Source: Acinetobacter sp. TR3
GTDB lineage: Bacteria > Pseudomonadota > Gammaproteobacteria > Pseudomonadales > Moraxellaceae
Direction: 5' to 3'
DNA: 64,000 bases
Assembly: GCF_027105055.1 (NCBI RefSeq)
Contig: NZ_CP114264.1
Coordinates: forward strand, 930,001 to 994,000
The notes under the pieces were generated by a model. It made no database searches. It had not been told where the DNA came from and saw nothing but the letters and a program-made list of their open reading frames with translations. Shown here in pieces: positions 54,912-64,000 of this stretch. The translations under genes were made by a program, and so were the position numbers. How positions within the stretch are numbered: the first letter of the stretch is position 1; every line of letters starts with the position of its first letter.

Positions 54912-56156
54912 ATGAGTCAGATTGCAGACAGTATTCAAATTCGTAATACCACATTTAAAAACCGCATTATAAAAGGGGCAATGAGTGAAGCACTTGCTAA
55001 TCACGAAGGGCAGCCAAATGAATTGCACATAGGCTTGTATGAGGCATGGGCAAAAGGCGGTTTAGGTTGTGCGATTACAGGCAATGTGATGGTCAATATT
55101 GCTGCCAAGAATGAACCTGGTGTGGTTGCGATTGAAACTGAACGTGACTTAGCAAAATTAAAGCAATGGGCTGATGTTGGTAAAAAATATGGCATGGTGC
55201 AATTAATTCAATTGTCTCACCCTGGTCGCCAATGTCCGAAAGGTTTGAATAAAGAAACTGTTGCACCATCAGCAGTTCCTTTTAGTCCCATGCTTGCAGC
55301 AATGTTTGGAACTCCCCGAGAACTTAAACATGAAGAAATCTTAGATATTATTCAACGTTTTGCAACAGCCGCAGCAGTGTGTGAAAAAGCAGGATTTGAA
55401 GGTGTGCAGCTTCATGGTGCGCATGGTTATCTGATTAGTCAATTTCTATCTCCATTAACCAATAAACGTACCGATCAATGGGGTGGTTCGATTGAGAACC
55501 GTATGCGTTTCTTGGTTGAAATTTATAAGGCTGTCCGTGCTGCAACATCAGAAAACTTTATCATTTCTGTGAAACTTAATTCAGCTGATTTCCAACGCGG
55601 TGGGATTACTGAGGAAGATGTCATTACCGTATTCAAAACCATTGATGAAGCTGGTATTGATATTATTGAAATCTCAGGTGGTACGTATGAAGCACCTGCA
55701 ATGGCGGGTGCTAAAGCTGAATCACGTAAAGCCAGTACCATTGCACGAGAAGCTTATTTCTTAGAATTTGCTGAAAAGATTCGCCAACATGTGGCGTGTA
55801 AATTGATGGTAACGGGTGGTTTCCGTACAGTAGCAGGAATGAATGCAGCACTTCAAAGTGGTGCATGTGATTTTATTGGTATTGCACGTCCATTGGCAGT
55901 TGAAACTGATTTAACAGATCGTTTAATTGCAGGCAATGATGTACGTTATGCCGTGAATCAAATTAAAACAGGGATTCCTTTTGTCGATAAAATGGCAATC
56001 ATGGAAATCATTTGGTATGCAGCACAATTCAAGGCCATTGGACAAGGTAAAAAACCAAATCCTAAATTGTCACCTTTAATTGTGTTTTTAAATTATGCAA
56101 AAGGCAATATTAAGGCTGTAGTTAAAGGTCGAGTCAATTCGCGTAAATCGGCATAA
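54912..56156 (+). CDS. Old yellow enzyme family flavin oxidoreductase
   Basis: A 414-residue member of the NADH:flavin oxidoreductase/OYE family, an FMN TIM barrel that reduces activated C=C bonds. Key pieces: FKNRIIKGAMSEALA, IQLSHPGRQCP, GVQLHGAHGYLISQFLSPLTNKRTD (His-Gly-Ala-His with the FMN/substrate histidine) and WGGSIENRMRF. It lacks the FeS/NADPH domain of 2,4-dienoyl-CoA reductase. AGGGG before the ATG at 54912 argues against the TTG at 54894 and the ATG at 54906. A perfect palindrome overlaps the promoter, so it is probably repressed until an electrophile or substrate appears. The regulator is not adjacent. Confidence 0.88.
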   Translation: MSQIADSIQIRNTTFKNRIIKGAMSEALANHEGQPNELHIGLYEAWAKGGLGCAITGNVMVNIAAKNEPGVVAIETERDLAKLKQWADVGKKYGMVQLIQLSHPGRQCPKGLNKETVAPSAVPFSPMLAAMFGTPRELKHEEILDIIQRFATAAAVCEKAGFEGVQLHGAHGYLISQFLSPLTNKRTDQWGGSIENRMRFLVEIYKAVRAATSENFIISVKLNSADFQRGGITEEDVITVFKTIDEAGIDIIEISGGTYEAPAMAGAKAESRKASTIAREAYFLEFAEKIRQHVACKLMVTGGFRTVAGMNAALQSGACDFIGIARPLAVETDLTDRLIAGNDVRYAVNQIKTGIPFVDKMAIMEIIWYAAQFKAIGQGKKPNPKLSPLIVFLNYAKGNIKAVVKGRVNSRKSA

Positions 56157-56161
56157 CTGAA

Positions 56162-56845
56162 TTACCACGCAATTGTCCAATAGGACTGAAATGTAGAAGC
56201 AGACCATTGCCCTTTAATTAAAGATTTTTTAAAGGCGGGTCTGTTTTCTATTTGGGCTAAATAACGCTGTATATGTTTAAATTGATGGTCATTTTGCGAG
56301 CAAGCCAATAATGGAAACCACATCAAAATATCTGCAATCGTAAATTGATCTCCAGCAAACCATAAGTGATCTTTTAAATGCTTATCAATTATGGTCATTT
56401 GTTGCTGTAACGATGGATTTAAATAGCCTTGATCAAATCCATATTTTAAAAACTTTGAAACGAAGCGAACAGGAAATGGCGTACGTTGTACAATTTGGTG
56501 AAAAATTTGTTTGAGTAATAGGTCTGGAATAAATGTGGCTTCACAATAATTTTTCCAATAATAAAAACTTTGAAGTTGTGGTCCTAATAATTTACTTTGC
56601 CTTAACTGAGGATATAGATAAGACAAGTAATCAATAATCGCTGAAGTTTCGGCTAAGATAAAAATTTGCTCTTGATTTATTATTTCAAGGGTAGGAAATT
56701 TCGATAATTGATGCGGTGAATTTTTCTTTTCATCTGTGTTTGAATGTTGGTTGATGACTAACTCGTAGGGAAGTCCTAATTCTTCTAAAAACCAAACGAT
56801 GCGCTGAGAACGTGAATTTTGTAAGTGGAATAAACGGATTTGCAT
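56162..56845 (-). CDS. Glutathione S-transferase family protein
   Basis: A 227-residue GST-like protein. The N-terminal thioredoxin fold carries SRSQRIVWFLEELGLPYEL and a cis-proline region (LSKFPTLEI), followed by ETSAIIDYL, the glutathione-binding E-S/T-x-A-I motif. The C-terminal helical domain includes WFAGDQFTIADILMWFPLL. It fits the yeast GTT1/YfcG-like branch. The substrate is unknown. It converges on the OYE gene with only five bases between the stops. Confidence 0.85.
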   Translation of the reverse strand: MQIRLFHLQNSRSQRIVWFLEELGLPYELVINQHSNTDEKKNSPHQLSKFPTLEIINQEQIFILAETSAIIDYLSYLYPQLRQSKLLGPQLQSFYYWKNYCEATFIPDLLLKQIFHQIVQRTPFPVRFVSKFLKYGFDQGYLNPSLQQQMTIIDKHLKDHLWFAGDQFTIADILMWFPLLACSQNDHQFKHIQRYLAQIENRPAFKKSLIKGQWSASTFQSYWTIAW

Positions 56846-56964
56846 ATTAGGTTTAAATTTATGGTTTTGGTCTATTTTTAGTATAGGGTAGAAAATATGC
56901 TAAGGATAATAAAATAGATTTTTCAAAATAATTATTTTTTAGCAACTCTATTTATAAAGAACCA

Positions 56965-57001
56965 ATAAAAAAAGCCACTGTCTTAAAGATGCAGTGGCTT
57001 T
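56965..57001 (-). terminator. Terminator of tRNA-Glu
   Basis: On the minus strand AAAGCCACTG (57001-56992), 11-base loop, CAGTGGCTTT (56980-56971), then a T tract to about 56967. It lies nine bases past the CCA end. Confidence 0.9.
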
Positions 57002-57009
57002 CTTGAATT

Positions 57010-57085
57010 TGGCGTCCCTACGGGGATTCGAACCCCGGTTACCGCCGTGAAAGGGCGATGTCCTAGGCCTCTAGACGATAGGGAC
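57010..57085 (-). tRNA. tRNA-Glu (anticodon UUC)
   Basis: A 76-nt cloverleaf on the minus strand. Acceptor GTCCCTA pairs with TAGGGAC, the T loop is GGTTCGAATCC, the anticodon TTC is at 57051-57049 within CTTTCAC, and CCA is encoded (57012-57010). No other tRNA is beside it. It is followed by its own terminator and lies about 20 bases beyond the rnt stop, so it may be processed from the pyrC-rnt transcript. Confidence 0.97.
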
Positions 57086-57104
57086 TTCTTGAGGTGGGTG
57101 TATA

Positions 57105-57770
57105 TTAGGGCTCTGTCACCAAAGTGTCAAGAAGATGAGGAGACAGTTTGTTCAAAATATAGCAAAACAGTTCAGCAGTTTTTTGCGTATCGTATAAAGC
57201 AGAGTGTGCTTCTTTACCATCAAACTCGATGCCAGCTTGAATACATGCACGTGCTAACACAGTTTGACCAAACATCACTGCGCTCAAAGTCACAGTATCA
57301 AATACCGAAAAGCTATGAAAAGGATTCTGATTTTTTGTACCAGATCGAGCAATTGCAGCTTGTAAAAAACCTAAGTCAAAGTGAGCATTATGTCCTACCA
57401 ATACTGCATGGGTACAATGCTGTGCTTTGCGGACTTCCGTGAGTGATTTGAAAATACGACGTAAAGCTGTCCGCTCATCTTCGGCCATCGCTACACGCAT
57501 CGGATTAAAAGGATCAATTCCAATGAAGTCTAATGAGCGACGATCTAAGTTTGCACCTTCAAAAGGATTGATGTGTGCATGGAATGATGGGCCAGGTATG
57601 AACTGACCTTGCTCATCATAGACAATCGGGATACAAGCAATTTCAAGTAATGCATCAGTTTGAGAATTAAAACCTGCTGTTTCAACATCAACAACAACAG
57701 GTAAGAATCCACGAAAACGCTGACCAATCACAGGAGCTTTGTTTTCTTCTTGTGTCACACTTTTCTCCAT
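57105..57770 (-). CDS. rnt: Ribonuclease T
   Basis: RNase T trims 3' ends of tRNAs and other stable RNAs. The 221-residue DEDDh exonuclease has Exo [21 protein letters not shown], Exo [12 protein letters not shown] and Exo III ([14 protein letters not shown], with the catalytic H-x4-D). The ATG at 57770 overlaps pyrC by 16 bases. A GTG four codons in (57758) overlaps the pyrC TGA as GTGA and has GGAG at good spacing, so the true start may be there. The neighbour tRNA-Glu is a natural substrate. Confidence 0.94.
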   Translation of the reverse strand: MEKSVTQEENKAPVIGQRFRGFLPVVVDVETAGFNSQTDALLEIACIPIVYDEQGQFIPGPSFHAHINPFEGANLDRRSLDFIGIDPFNPMRVAMAEDERTALRRIFKSLTEVRKAQHCTHAVLVGHNAHFDLGFLQAAIARSGTKNQNPFHSFSVFDTVTLSAVMFGQTVLARACIQAGIEFDGKEAHSALYDTQKTAELFCYILNKLSPHLLDTLVTEP

Positions 57771-58789
57771 TGCAGTGTTTTACCTGCATGAAGTGGAATG
57801 ATTTTTTGATCTTCTAGATAATCAAAAGATTCAGCAACTGTATTTTCTTCTTTTACCAAAGTGATTGTTGAAGTATTACGCGGTAAGCCATAGAAGTCAG
57901 CACCGAACATACTTGCGAAACCTTCTAAGCGTTCTAACTTACCCACTTGATCAAAGGCTTGTGCATACAATTCGATTGCATTTGGCGCACTGTAGCAACC
58001 CGCACAACCACATGCATTCTCTTTGGCATTCTGGGCATGTGGTGCACTGTCAGTACCTAAGAAGAATTTTGGATTACCACTAGTTGCAACTTCTAATAAT
58101 GTGGTTTGATGTGTTTGACGCTTTAAAATTGGCAAACAATAGAAGTGAGGTTTCACACCACCGACCAACATGTCATTACGATTGAAGAGCAAATGTTGCG
58201 GTGTAATCGTTGCGGCAACATTACGATCTTGTTCAAGTACAAAATTTGCAGCGTCACTTGTCGTAATATGTTCTAACACAACTTTTAATTTTGGGAACTG
58301 TTTTAATAACGGAGACAAAATTTCATCTAAGAATCTTTTTTCACGATCAAAAATATCGACATGATTGTGAGTAACCTCACCATGTAACAATAACGGGACT
58401 TGGTGTTCTTCAAGTTGTTCAATCACGGCATAGACTTTACGAATATCGCTAACGCCATTATCTGAATTTGTCGTTGCGCCAGCGGGGTAGAGTTTGATCG
58501 CATTTACATATTCAGATTCTTTAATTTTAAGAACTTCTTGAGGGGAAGTGAAATCTGTAAAATAAAGCACCATACGTGGGTCAAAGTGAAGTCCTTCGGG
58601 AACATGAGCGAGAATACGATCTCGATATGCCAAAGCTTCTTCTACAGTTTTGACTGGTGGAACCAAGTTCGGCATACAGATCGCACGTGCAAATTGTTTC
58701 GCAAGATCTGGAACAGTACGTTTTAAAGCTAATCCATCACGCAAGTGGGCGTGCCAATCATCTGGCTGTAAAAGTGTAATCGTATTCAA
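57755..58789 (-). CDS. pyrC: Dihydroorotase
   Basis: PyrC closes carbamoyl aspartate to dihydroorotate in pyrimidine synthesis. With a TTG start at 58789 the protein is 344 residues, the class II length. It has the metal histidines in [11 protein letters not shown], the carboxylated lysine in [29 protein letters not shown], and the LGTDSAPH aspartate motif. No ATG exists nearby; the open frame extends 58 codons further with unrelated hydrophobic sequence and no family similarity, so the rare TTG start is required. A CACGCAxxC-like Cys cluster (NACGCAGCY) is conserved. Confidence 0.93.
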   Translation of the reverse strand: MNTITLLQPDDWHAHLRDGLALKRTVPDLAKQFARAICMPNLVPPVKTVEEALAYRDRILAHVPEGLHFDPRMVLYFTDFTSPQEVLKIKESEYVNAIKLYPAGATTNSDNGVSDIRKVYAVIEQLEEHQVPLLLHGEVTHNHVDIFDREKRFLDEILSPLLKQFPKLKVVLEHITTSDAANFVLEQDRNVAATITPQHLLFNRNDMLVGGVKPHFYCLPILKRQTHQTTLLEVATSGNPKFFLGTDSAPHAQNAKENACGCAGCYSAPNAIELYAQAFDQVGKLERLEGFASMFGADFYGLPRNTSTITLVKEENTVAESFDYLEDQKIIPLHAGKTLQWRKV

Positions 58790-58951
58790 GGCGTACTTCA
58801 GGCTTAAAAATAATATAAATAATAATGCATATAGTGCGAAAATGGTAACTACAATTATGGATAAGTGGTTACGTAAAGCACATGAAAATATAAGAAATTG
58901 TGTTATTTTTATGTTGGACAAGAATACAGTATTATAAGAAGAGTGAAAGGG

Positions 58952-60214
58952 ATGGAAAATCAATATGATATTAAGCAGTTATGTAAAGAAAAAGAAGATC
59001 TAGAACAGTTAGTCATTACACAGTCTAGAACCAAGAAAACACAGAAAAATTTGCCGACCCAACTCGAAAATGAGTTTTGGCAATTTAATATTGATCGAAC
59101 TAGAATTAATGCGATTCAGTTCTTTGGTCAAGGGGTGATTACGTATACGATTTTTGTACTTTTGATTTTACCATCAAACTTATTGGTTATTCGAACAAGT
59201 ACTCACTTTCTATTAGATCTTATATATAGCATTCTTAGTTTGGTTGTGGTGGGTGTTGCATTATTTTCATTTTGGGCATTTTCCCGTTTTAGACGGCTTA
59301 ACCCATTATTTTATCCTGCAACCTGTGTGATTGTGTTTTGCACAATTCTTTTTCCATCTTTATTGATGATGAGTATTTCTAATGCAGTGTTGCAAAGCCA
59401 GTCGATGGTGTTGATTGCATTCCTATATATGCTAGGTTTTATTTTGAGTGGGATTAAACCCAAACATATGTTATGGATTGGTTCTTCAGCAGCAATTGTG
59501 ATCTTATTGTCGTTATACTTTCTCAAAGTACCCTGTGATTTTTTAATGTTAGGGCGTACGTTTATAGGAAGTCTATTGTTGGGTTTTTCGATTAGTGTAA
59601 TGCTCAGCTCTAAGGAAAGAAAATTATTTCTAAAAACTAAAATAGCTGAAATTGATGAAAAAATTTTGCGGTTCCAAGCATCTGAGCTTCTACATTTAAG
59701 CCAACATGATGAGTTAACCAAGGTCTCAAATAGACGCACTTTTGAAGAAATGTTTAGTTATTACTATGAACTCGCATGTAAAGAAAGTAAGGCAATGTCA
59801 GTATTATTTATAGATATTGATTATTTTAAAAACTATAACGATTTTTATGGTCATCAGATGGGAGATCAAGTTATTTCCGCGATTGCGAAAACGATTAAAA
59901 GCTCAATTCGGCACATGGATTTCATTGCACGTTATGGGGGCGAGGAATTTGTTGTGCTTTTACCAGAAACATCTGCTCAAGGTGCATATGCTGTAGCAAC
60001 CAATATCTATCGAGCGATTGATCGGCAGATGATTCCGCATGAAAAATCATTAGTTTCTAATCATGTGACCATTAGTTTGGGTATTACGGTGTTTAATGGC
60101 AATCCTAAAACTAGTCAAGATTCGGTGATTCATACTGCGGATAAAGCGCTATATAGAGCGAAACAACTTGGACGTAACCAAATCTATTATCAACCCTTGC
60201 CCAGTGTCGAATAA
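58952..60214 (+). CDS. Membrane-bound diguanylate cyclase (GGDEF)
   Basis: A 420-residue protein that should make cyclic di-GMP from two GTP. A polar N-terminus of about 50 residues is followed by six hydrophobic helices (about 60-225), a short linker helix and the GGDEF domain (about 245-415). The active site is GGEEF at 329-333. The inhibitory I-site RHMD at 320-323 stands five residues before it, so product feedback is expected. The ATG at 58952 is preferred; the longer frame from 58898 starts with TTG. It is divergent from pyrC. Confidence 0.9.
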   Translation: MENQYDIKQLCKEKEDLEQLVITQSRTKKTQKNLPTQLENEFWQFNIDRTRINAIQFFGQGVITYTIFVLLILPSNLLVIRTSTHFLLDLIYSILSLVVVGVALFSFWAFSRFRRLNPLFYPATCVIVFCTILFPSLLMMSISNAVLQSQSMVLIAFLYMLGFILSGIKPKHMLWIGSSAAIVILLSLYFLKVPCDFLMLGRTFIGSLLLGFSISVMLSSKERKLFLKTKIAEIDEKILRFQASELLHLSQHDELTKVSNRRTFEEMFSYYYELACKESKAMSVLFIDIDYFKNYNDFYGHQMGDQVISAIAKTIKSSIRHMDFIARYGGEEFVVLLPETSAQGAYAVATNIYRAIDRQMIPHEKSLVSNHVTISLGITVFNGNPKTSQDSVIHTADKALYRAKQLGRNQIYYQPLPSVE

Positions 60215-60228
60215 AAGAAAGCGTGATA

Positions 60229-60261
60229 AAAAAACCGAATACTGATGGTATTCGGTTTTTT
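60229..60261. terminator. Bidirectional terminator (cyclase / L,D-transpeptidase)
   Basis: AAAAAACCGAATAC (60229-60242), loop TGATG, GTATTCGGTTTTTT (60248-60261): a 14-bp perfect stem between two convergent genes. Confidence 0.92.
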
Positions 60262-60276
60262 ATTGAATAATCTAAA

Positions 60277-61479
60277 TTATTCTAAGAACTTTACAGTAAC
60301 GCCAGAACGTACTTTTCCACCTAAATCATTTGCATCCCAGTTGGTTAAACGGATACAACCATGTGATGCTGTCTTCGAAATCAAAGAAGGATTCGGTGTC
60401 CCATGAATACCAAAAGATCGCTTGCTTAAACCGATCCAAATATTACCAACTGGTGCGTTTGGACCAGGTGGTAACATGAGCGGTTTAAGGTTATTGCCTT
60501 GAACGAAATTTGAAGGTGAATAACTGTAGTATGGATTTTTAGTCACTCCTACAACCTTATACGTACCCGTTGGAGATGGTGTATCAGAACTGCCAATTGT
60601 CGCAGGAAATGACGCGATCATTTGATTACGACTATTGAATAAATAAAGTTGACGAGCACCTTTATGTGCCACAATTAAATGAATATCTTCTGGCAAATCA
60701 TTGCGCACATTGGCAACAATAATTTTTTCGCCTGCTTTTTTGAACGTTGCAGTTGGATTTAGTTTTTTGAGGAAACCTTCATCCATATGAAACTTTTCGC
60801 CCAACATCTCTGTTACACGCGTGTAGTACAAACCTTTCATTTTTGCTTGTAGTGCATAGTCAGCAGGAATTGAATCCGCATATGGACCTTTTAAGTCCGC
60901 ATCCGTGATCGTGTATTCAATATATGTTGGTTTGTTTTGTTGAGCGACTAAAGCATCCCAAGTTTCTTTAGTCAATTGACCTGTTGGTGTAAGGCCATTC
61001 ATTTGTTGAAATGAAGCAATTGCTTTTAGTGTATTTTTACCATTTGAGCCATCAATTGCACCAGGTGAAGCATGAGCATTGTTGAGCATCACATGTGCAC
61101 GTGCATATACAGGAAATTGACCTTTACCAATATTTTCATACCAGTCAGCTGTATTCAAACTGTCTAAAGTCCATGAAACTTTGACAGCTGGTGCTGTTGT
61201 AGTCGTGGTATCGGGTGCATTTTCTAGTTTTTGAGATATTGCCGAAGCAGCTCCCGTATTGACTTGTGGCTCAGAAGCAGCTTGAACAGCAACACTTGAT
61301 GCTGATTGAGCCATTACACTCGATGCAGCAGAACGCTCGATAGATAATGGGTCAATAGGATCTTGAACTGGAGCTGAGATTTTTTTTGGATTTAATGGTT
61401 GCTCAGTTGTTGGGGCAGCAAAAGCAACATTAGCAAGAATACAACTTAAACTCATAGCGAGTAATGAGCGAACAAACAT
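60277..61479 (-). CDS. L,D-transpeptidase (YkuD) with a PG-binding domain
   Basis: A 400-residue exported enzyme with signal MFVRSLLAMSLSCILANVAFA. An S/A/T-rich low-complexity segment (about 25-95) leads to a peptidoglycan-binding type 1 domain (about 120-175, with AIDGSNGKNTLKAIASFQ and TPTGQLTKETWDAL). A middle domain follows, then the YkuD catalytic domain from about 275: IHGTP and SHGCIRL with the nucleophile C375. It forms 3-3 cross-links in peptidoglycan or attaches proteins. AAGG lies nine bases ahead of the ATG at 61479; the TTG at 61488 is less likely. Confidence 0.92.
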   Translation of the reverse strand: MFVRSLLAMSLSCILANVAFAAPTTEQPLNPKKISAPVQDPIDPLSIERSAASSVMAQSASSVAVQAASEPQVNTGAASAISQKLENAPDTTTTTAPAVKVSWTLDSLNTADWYENIGKGQFPVYARAHVMLNNAHASPGAIDGSNGKNTLKAIASFQQMNGLTPTGQLTKETWDALVAQQNKPTYIEYTITDADLKGPYADSIPADYALQAKMKGLYYTRVTEMLGEKFHMDEGFLKKLNPTATFKKAGEKIIVANVRNDLPEDIHLIVAHKGARQLYLFNSRNQMIASFPATIGSSDTPSPTGTYKVVGVTKNPYYSYSPSNFVQGNNLKPLMLPPGPNAPVGNIWIGLSKRSFGIHGTPNPSLISKTASHGCIRLTNWDANDLGGKVRSGVTVKFLE

Positions 61480-61638
61480 GTAATTCAACCTTAAGAATTA
61501 TTCATATTGAGATATAAGATATTGCAAGTATTACAGAAAATAGAACAGCTTGCAGTAGCAGTTTTGTGTCCAAGTAAAAAAAATAGTTGAAGTCTGATTT
61601 GTTGTATGGGTTTTCAATTATAAATTCGAGGTTAACTT

Positions 61639-61647
61639 TGCTATGAT
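61639..61647 (+). promoter_or_regulatory. Extended -10 promoter of hemE
   Basis: TGC-TATGAT (TG at 61639-61640, -10 box 61642-61647) is an extended -10 element 33 bases ahead of the hemE ATG. No good -35 box is seen, as expected for this promoter type. Confidence 0.55.
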
Positions 61648-61679
61648 GCACTCAACATGAAAAAATTTAGAGATTGGTA

Positions 61680-62753
61680 ATGACAACGTTGAAAAATGAT
61701 CGTTTTTTACGAGCTTTATTACGTGAACCTGTAGACACCACACCCGTTTGGATGATGCGTCAAGCAGGGCGTTATTTACCAGAATATCGTGAAACTCGTG
61801 CTCAGGCAGGAGATTTCTTATCTCTATGTAAAAATACTGAATTTGCCTGCGAAGTAACATTACAACCGTTACGCCGCTATGAGCTTGATGCTGCGATTTT
61901 ATTTTCTGATATTTTGACTATACCTGATGCTTTAGGTCTGGGTTTGTATTTTGAAACAGGTGAAGGACCAAAGTTTCATAAAACAGTGCGCACTGAACAA
62001 GATGTGGCGAATTTACCTAAACTAAATTCTAAATCAGATCTAGCTTATGTCATGAATGCAGTTTCAACGATTCGATCTGCTTTAAATGGACAAGTGCCGC
62101 TGATTGGTTTTTCGGGCAGCCCTTGGACTTTAGCAACCTATATGGTTGAAGGTGGTTCAAGTAAAGAATTCCGCTTCATTAAGAATATGATGTATGCGCA
62201 ACCTGAAGTGTTACATGCCTTACTTGATCATCTTGCTGATTCAGTGATTGATTATCTGAATGCACAAATTGATGCAGGTGCTCAAGCAATTCAAATTTTT
62301 GATAGCTGGGGTGGTGCGCTAGCGCATAGGGAATATATTGAATTCTCACTGAACTATATGACCAAGATTATTGCAGGACTGCAACGTGAAAAAGATGGTC
62401 AACGTATTCCGATTATTGTATTCACCAAAGGTGGCGGTCAGTGGTTGGAGACAATGTTGACCACAGGTGCTGATGCGTTTGGTCTAGATTGGACTACACC
62501 ACTTTATACTGCACGTGATGTGGTTGCTGGTCGAGCTGCCCTACAAGGAAACTTAGATCCAGCAGTGCTCTATGGCTCAGCTGCTTCAATTGAAAAATCT
62601 GTGAAAGCGATGTTGGATGATGCGTATGCAAATGGTGAGAAAACAGGGTATATCGCAAACTTAGGTCATGGCATTACCCAATGGGTTGATCCTGCCCAAC
62701 CTAAGATTTTTGTCGATACTGTACATGAATACAGCGCAAAATATTTAGGTTGA
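61680..62753 (+). CDS. hemE: Uroporphyrinogen decarboxylase
   Basis: HemE removes four carboxyls from uroporphyrinogen III to give coproporphyrinogen III in haem synthesis. The 357-residue protein is the usual length. It has the family signatures [19 protein letters not shown] near residue 19 and [22 protein letters not shown] in the middle, the catalytic aspartate in [17 protein letters not shown], and [10 protein letters not shown]. The ATG at 61680 is chosen over a TTG at 61674. It appears monocistronic or linked with the DUF817 gene 42 bases downstream. Confidence 0.97.
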   Translation: MTTLKNDRFLRALLREPVDTTPVWMMRQAGRYLPEYRETRAQAGDFLSLCKNTEFACEVTLQPLRRYELDAAILFSDILTIPDALGLGLYFETGEGPKFHKTVRTEQDVANLPKLNSKSDLAYVMNAVSTIRSALNGQVPLIGFSGSPWTLATYMVEGGSSKEFRFIKNMMYAQPEVLHALLDHLADSVIDYLNAQIDAGAQAIQIFDSWGGALAHREYIEFSLNYMTKIIAGLQREKDGQRIPIIVFTKGGGQWLETMLTTGADAFGLDWTTPLYTARDVVAGRAALQGNLDPAVLYGSAASIEKSVKAMLDDAYANGEKTGYIANLGHGITQWVDPAQPKIFVDTVHEYSAKYLG

Positions 62754-62795
62754 TATTGAGCATATTTCAAGACTAAACACGCTAGGATTCATTTT

Positions 62796-63590
62796 GTGCA
62801 GTTGATCGTATTATCCCTAAATTTCATGACTAAGGCAGCTTCGGCTGCCTTATTTGGGTTGTTGCTTTTGATTGCATTTGCAGTCACCGCACCGATGGGA
62901 AGTCATGAATATTGGGGCTTTTTTCGTTACGATTATTTGTTATTTTATGCGCTGATTATTCAAACCTGTCTAATTTATTTAAAGCTTGAATCATGGGCTG
63001 AAGCGAAAGTGATAGCCTTGTTTCATATCATGGCAATGGGGATGGAAATTTTCCTCACGCATCCAGCGATTGCCTCATGGCAATATCCCCAACCAGCCAT
63101 ATTTAAATTACTGACTGTGCCATTGTTTGCAGGGTTTATGTATTCAGCAGTGGGTAGTTTTTTTGCTCGTTCTTTGCGACTCTATAATGTTTCATTCGAG
63201 AATTTGCCGAATTTTGGCAATATGCTGTGTTTGGCAGTGTTGTCTTACCTTAACTTTATGAGCAAGTTTTTTATTCCTGATATTCGTCTTGCGCTATTTA
63301 TTTGGAGCATCGTAATTTTTTGGAAAACTCGGCTTTATTTTCAGTTGCAGCAACATCGTTTTAAAGTGCCTATGCTACCGATTTTATTGTTGCTTGCTTT
63401 TTTGATTTGGATTGCAGAGAACATCAGTACTTTCTATAAAATTTGGCTTTATCCAAGCCAAGTTGATGCTTGGCATATGGTGGGTTGGGGCAAGTTAGGT
63501 TCTTGGTATCTATTATTACTTTTAAGTTTAGTCTTGGTTTTAAAAATATTAGGTGTGCGGGATAAAAATGGATCTTGGCGATTGCGCTAA
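62796..63590 (+). CDS. DUF817 family membrane protein
   Basis: A 264-residue integral membrane protein with about eight helices. The family signature is ASWQYPQPAIFKLLTVPLFAGFMYSAVGSFFARSLRL, where E/W-Y-P and VPLF-GFMYSAVGS are typical of DUF817; a second conserved part is DAWHMVGWGKLGSWYLLLLLSLV. The function is unknown. The start is GTG at 62796 with AGGA nine bases upstream. An in-frame ATG at 62826 would cut ten residues. It follows hemE. Confidence 0.85.
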   Translation: MQLIVLSLNFMTKAASAALFGLLLLIAFAVTAPMGSHEYWGFFRYDYLLFYALIIQTCLIYLKLESWAEAKVIALFHIMAMGMEIFLTHPAIASWQYPQPAIFKLLTVPLFAGFMYSAVGSFFARSLRLYNVSFENLPNFGNMLCLAVLSYLNFMSKFFIPDIRLALFIWSIVIFWKTRLYFQLQQHRFKVPMLPILLLLAFLIWIAENISTFYKIWLYPSQVDAWHMVGWGKLGSWYLLLLLSLVLVLKILGVRDKNGSWRLR

Positions 63591-63610
63591 AAGATTATAG
63601 TCGTGCAAAT

Positions 63611-63634
63611 GGAGCTTTTATTGAGCTCCTTTTT
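63611..63634 (+). terminator. Terminator after the DUF817 gene
   Basis: GGAGCT (63611-63616), loop TTTATTG, AGCTCC (63624-63629), T tract to 63634. Confidence 0.85.
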
Positions 63635-63776
63635 GTTATAAATATTTCATATATATTTCAAAATTTATTTGCTAAAAAAGTTTAACCTCGTTATGTTAAT
63701 CTTTGTGTAAGAACAATTACACAGCACAATAGTGATAACAAATAGTTAAAAATAATTGAGACTGGAGACATTTCTT

Positions 63777-64000
63777 ATGTTAAAAAAAATTGCATTAGCA
63801 GCTTTGCTAGCAGCTGGCTCAAGTGTTGCAATGGCTGATAATGATGTTGGTTGCGGTGCTGGTACACAAATTTGGGCAGGTCAAAAAGGTATTGCACCTA
63901 AAATCCTTGCAGCAACAACCAATGGAATTTTTACCAACCAATTATTAGGGATTACGTTCGGTACTTTAGGATGCCGTCAAGGTGGTACAGTAACGGCTCA
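63777..64000 (+). CDS. DUF3015 family exported protein (partial)
   Basis: The window ends inside this gene. The 74 visible residues show a signal peptide (MLKKIALAALLAAGSSVAMA, cleavage MA-DN) and the DUF3015 start: VGCGAGTQIWAGQKGIAPKILAATTNG, then a glycine-rich TFGTLGCRQGG. The family consists of small periplasmic or outer-membrane proteins with no assigned role. GGAG at 63764-63767 fixes the ATG. A small dyad GTGTAA-N6-TTACAC lies about 70 bases upstream, near the likely promoter. Confidence 0.82.
   Translation, partial: MLKKIALAALLAAGSSVAMADNDVGCGAGTQIWAGQKGIAPKILAATTNGIFTNQLLGITFGTLGCRQGGTVTA

Noticed and set aside
58790-58963. 58-codon N-terminal extension of dihydroorotase
   Set aside because: Hydrophobic sequence with no counterpart in PyrC; it overlaps the divergent cyclase start.
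59311-59739. 142-codon minus-strand frame inside the diguanylate cyclase gene
   Set aside because: Antisense to the membrane helices of a clear gene; open frame is a by-product of hydrophobic codons.

Overview
This window is ordinary chromosome of a member of the genus Acinetobacter, probably not A. baumannii itself. The evidence is low G+C, AT-rich codon use, a PBP2 that reads like the Acinetobacter form, an RNase HI-DnaQ fusion, FimL next to NudC, an AdeT-like solute-binding protein, and the block zapA / ygfB-pepP-ubiH-ubiI. I see no prophage, insertion sequence, integron or CRISPR array.

Layout. 1-7.2 kb: an envelope lipoprotein, a GNAT acetyltransferase, rsmD and mrdA (PBP2) on the minus strand, then a small envelope protein, a DUF445 membrane protein and adk. 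7.3-15.3 kb: a six-gene plus-strand cluster (SWIM zinc finger, large helical protein, MoxR AAA+ ATPase, DUF5682 protein, vWA protein, small membrane protein). It resembles the poorly understood yehL/yehM/yehP/yehQ group and is the best candidate here for an uncharacterised system. 15.2-23.4 kb, mostly minus: nth-rsxB, a 3' remnant of gdhA, a META/DUF4377 lipoprotein, a DODA-type dioxygenase, rlmH, a hairpin-rich gap with a candidate sRNA, lon and 5-formyl-THF cyclo-ligase. 23.7-29.1 kb: a MerR regulator divergent from a cysteine-rich copper P-type ATPase, an AdeT-like periplasmic protein and a SUKH-like short gene.

29.1-36.2 kb: 6S RNA, zapA and a coiled-coil gene on the minus strand, divergent from ygfB-pepP-ubiH-ubiI. 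An AT-rich accessory membrane gene splits pepP from ubiH, and a SutA-like RNA polymerase-binding protein follows. 36.2-45.7 kb: a LysE/ArgO exporter with a divergent ArgP-type regulator, rsmI, a short LpoA-like protein, yraN, a DolP-like BON lipoprotein, an alpha/beta hydrolase, nudC-fimL and the rnhA-dnaQ fusion. 46-54.8 kb: an MltD-type transglycosylase with eight LysM repeats, followed by a yejABEF-type peptide importer; this suggests a cell-wall turnover and peptide recovery unit. 54.9-64 kb: an OYE flavoenzyme with a palindromic operator candidate, a GST-like protein, tRNA-Glu(UUC), rnt, pyrC (TTG start), a membrane diguanylate cyclase, an L,D-transpeptidase, hemE, a DUF817 protein and the 5' end of a DUF3015 gene.

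Recurring themes are envelope and peptidoglycan work (PBP2, LpoA-like, MltD, L,D-transpeptidase, DolP), RNA modification and decay (RsmD, RlmH, RsmI, RNase T, RNase HI), ubiquinone and haem synthesis, and global regulation (6S RNA, SutA-like, Lon). Starts were chosen by ribosome-binding site, operon overlap and family N-terminus. Several sit downstream of the longest possible frame. Family names come from sequence recognition by eye, with no database search.
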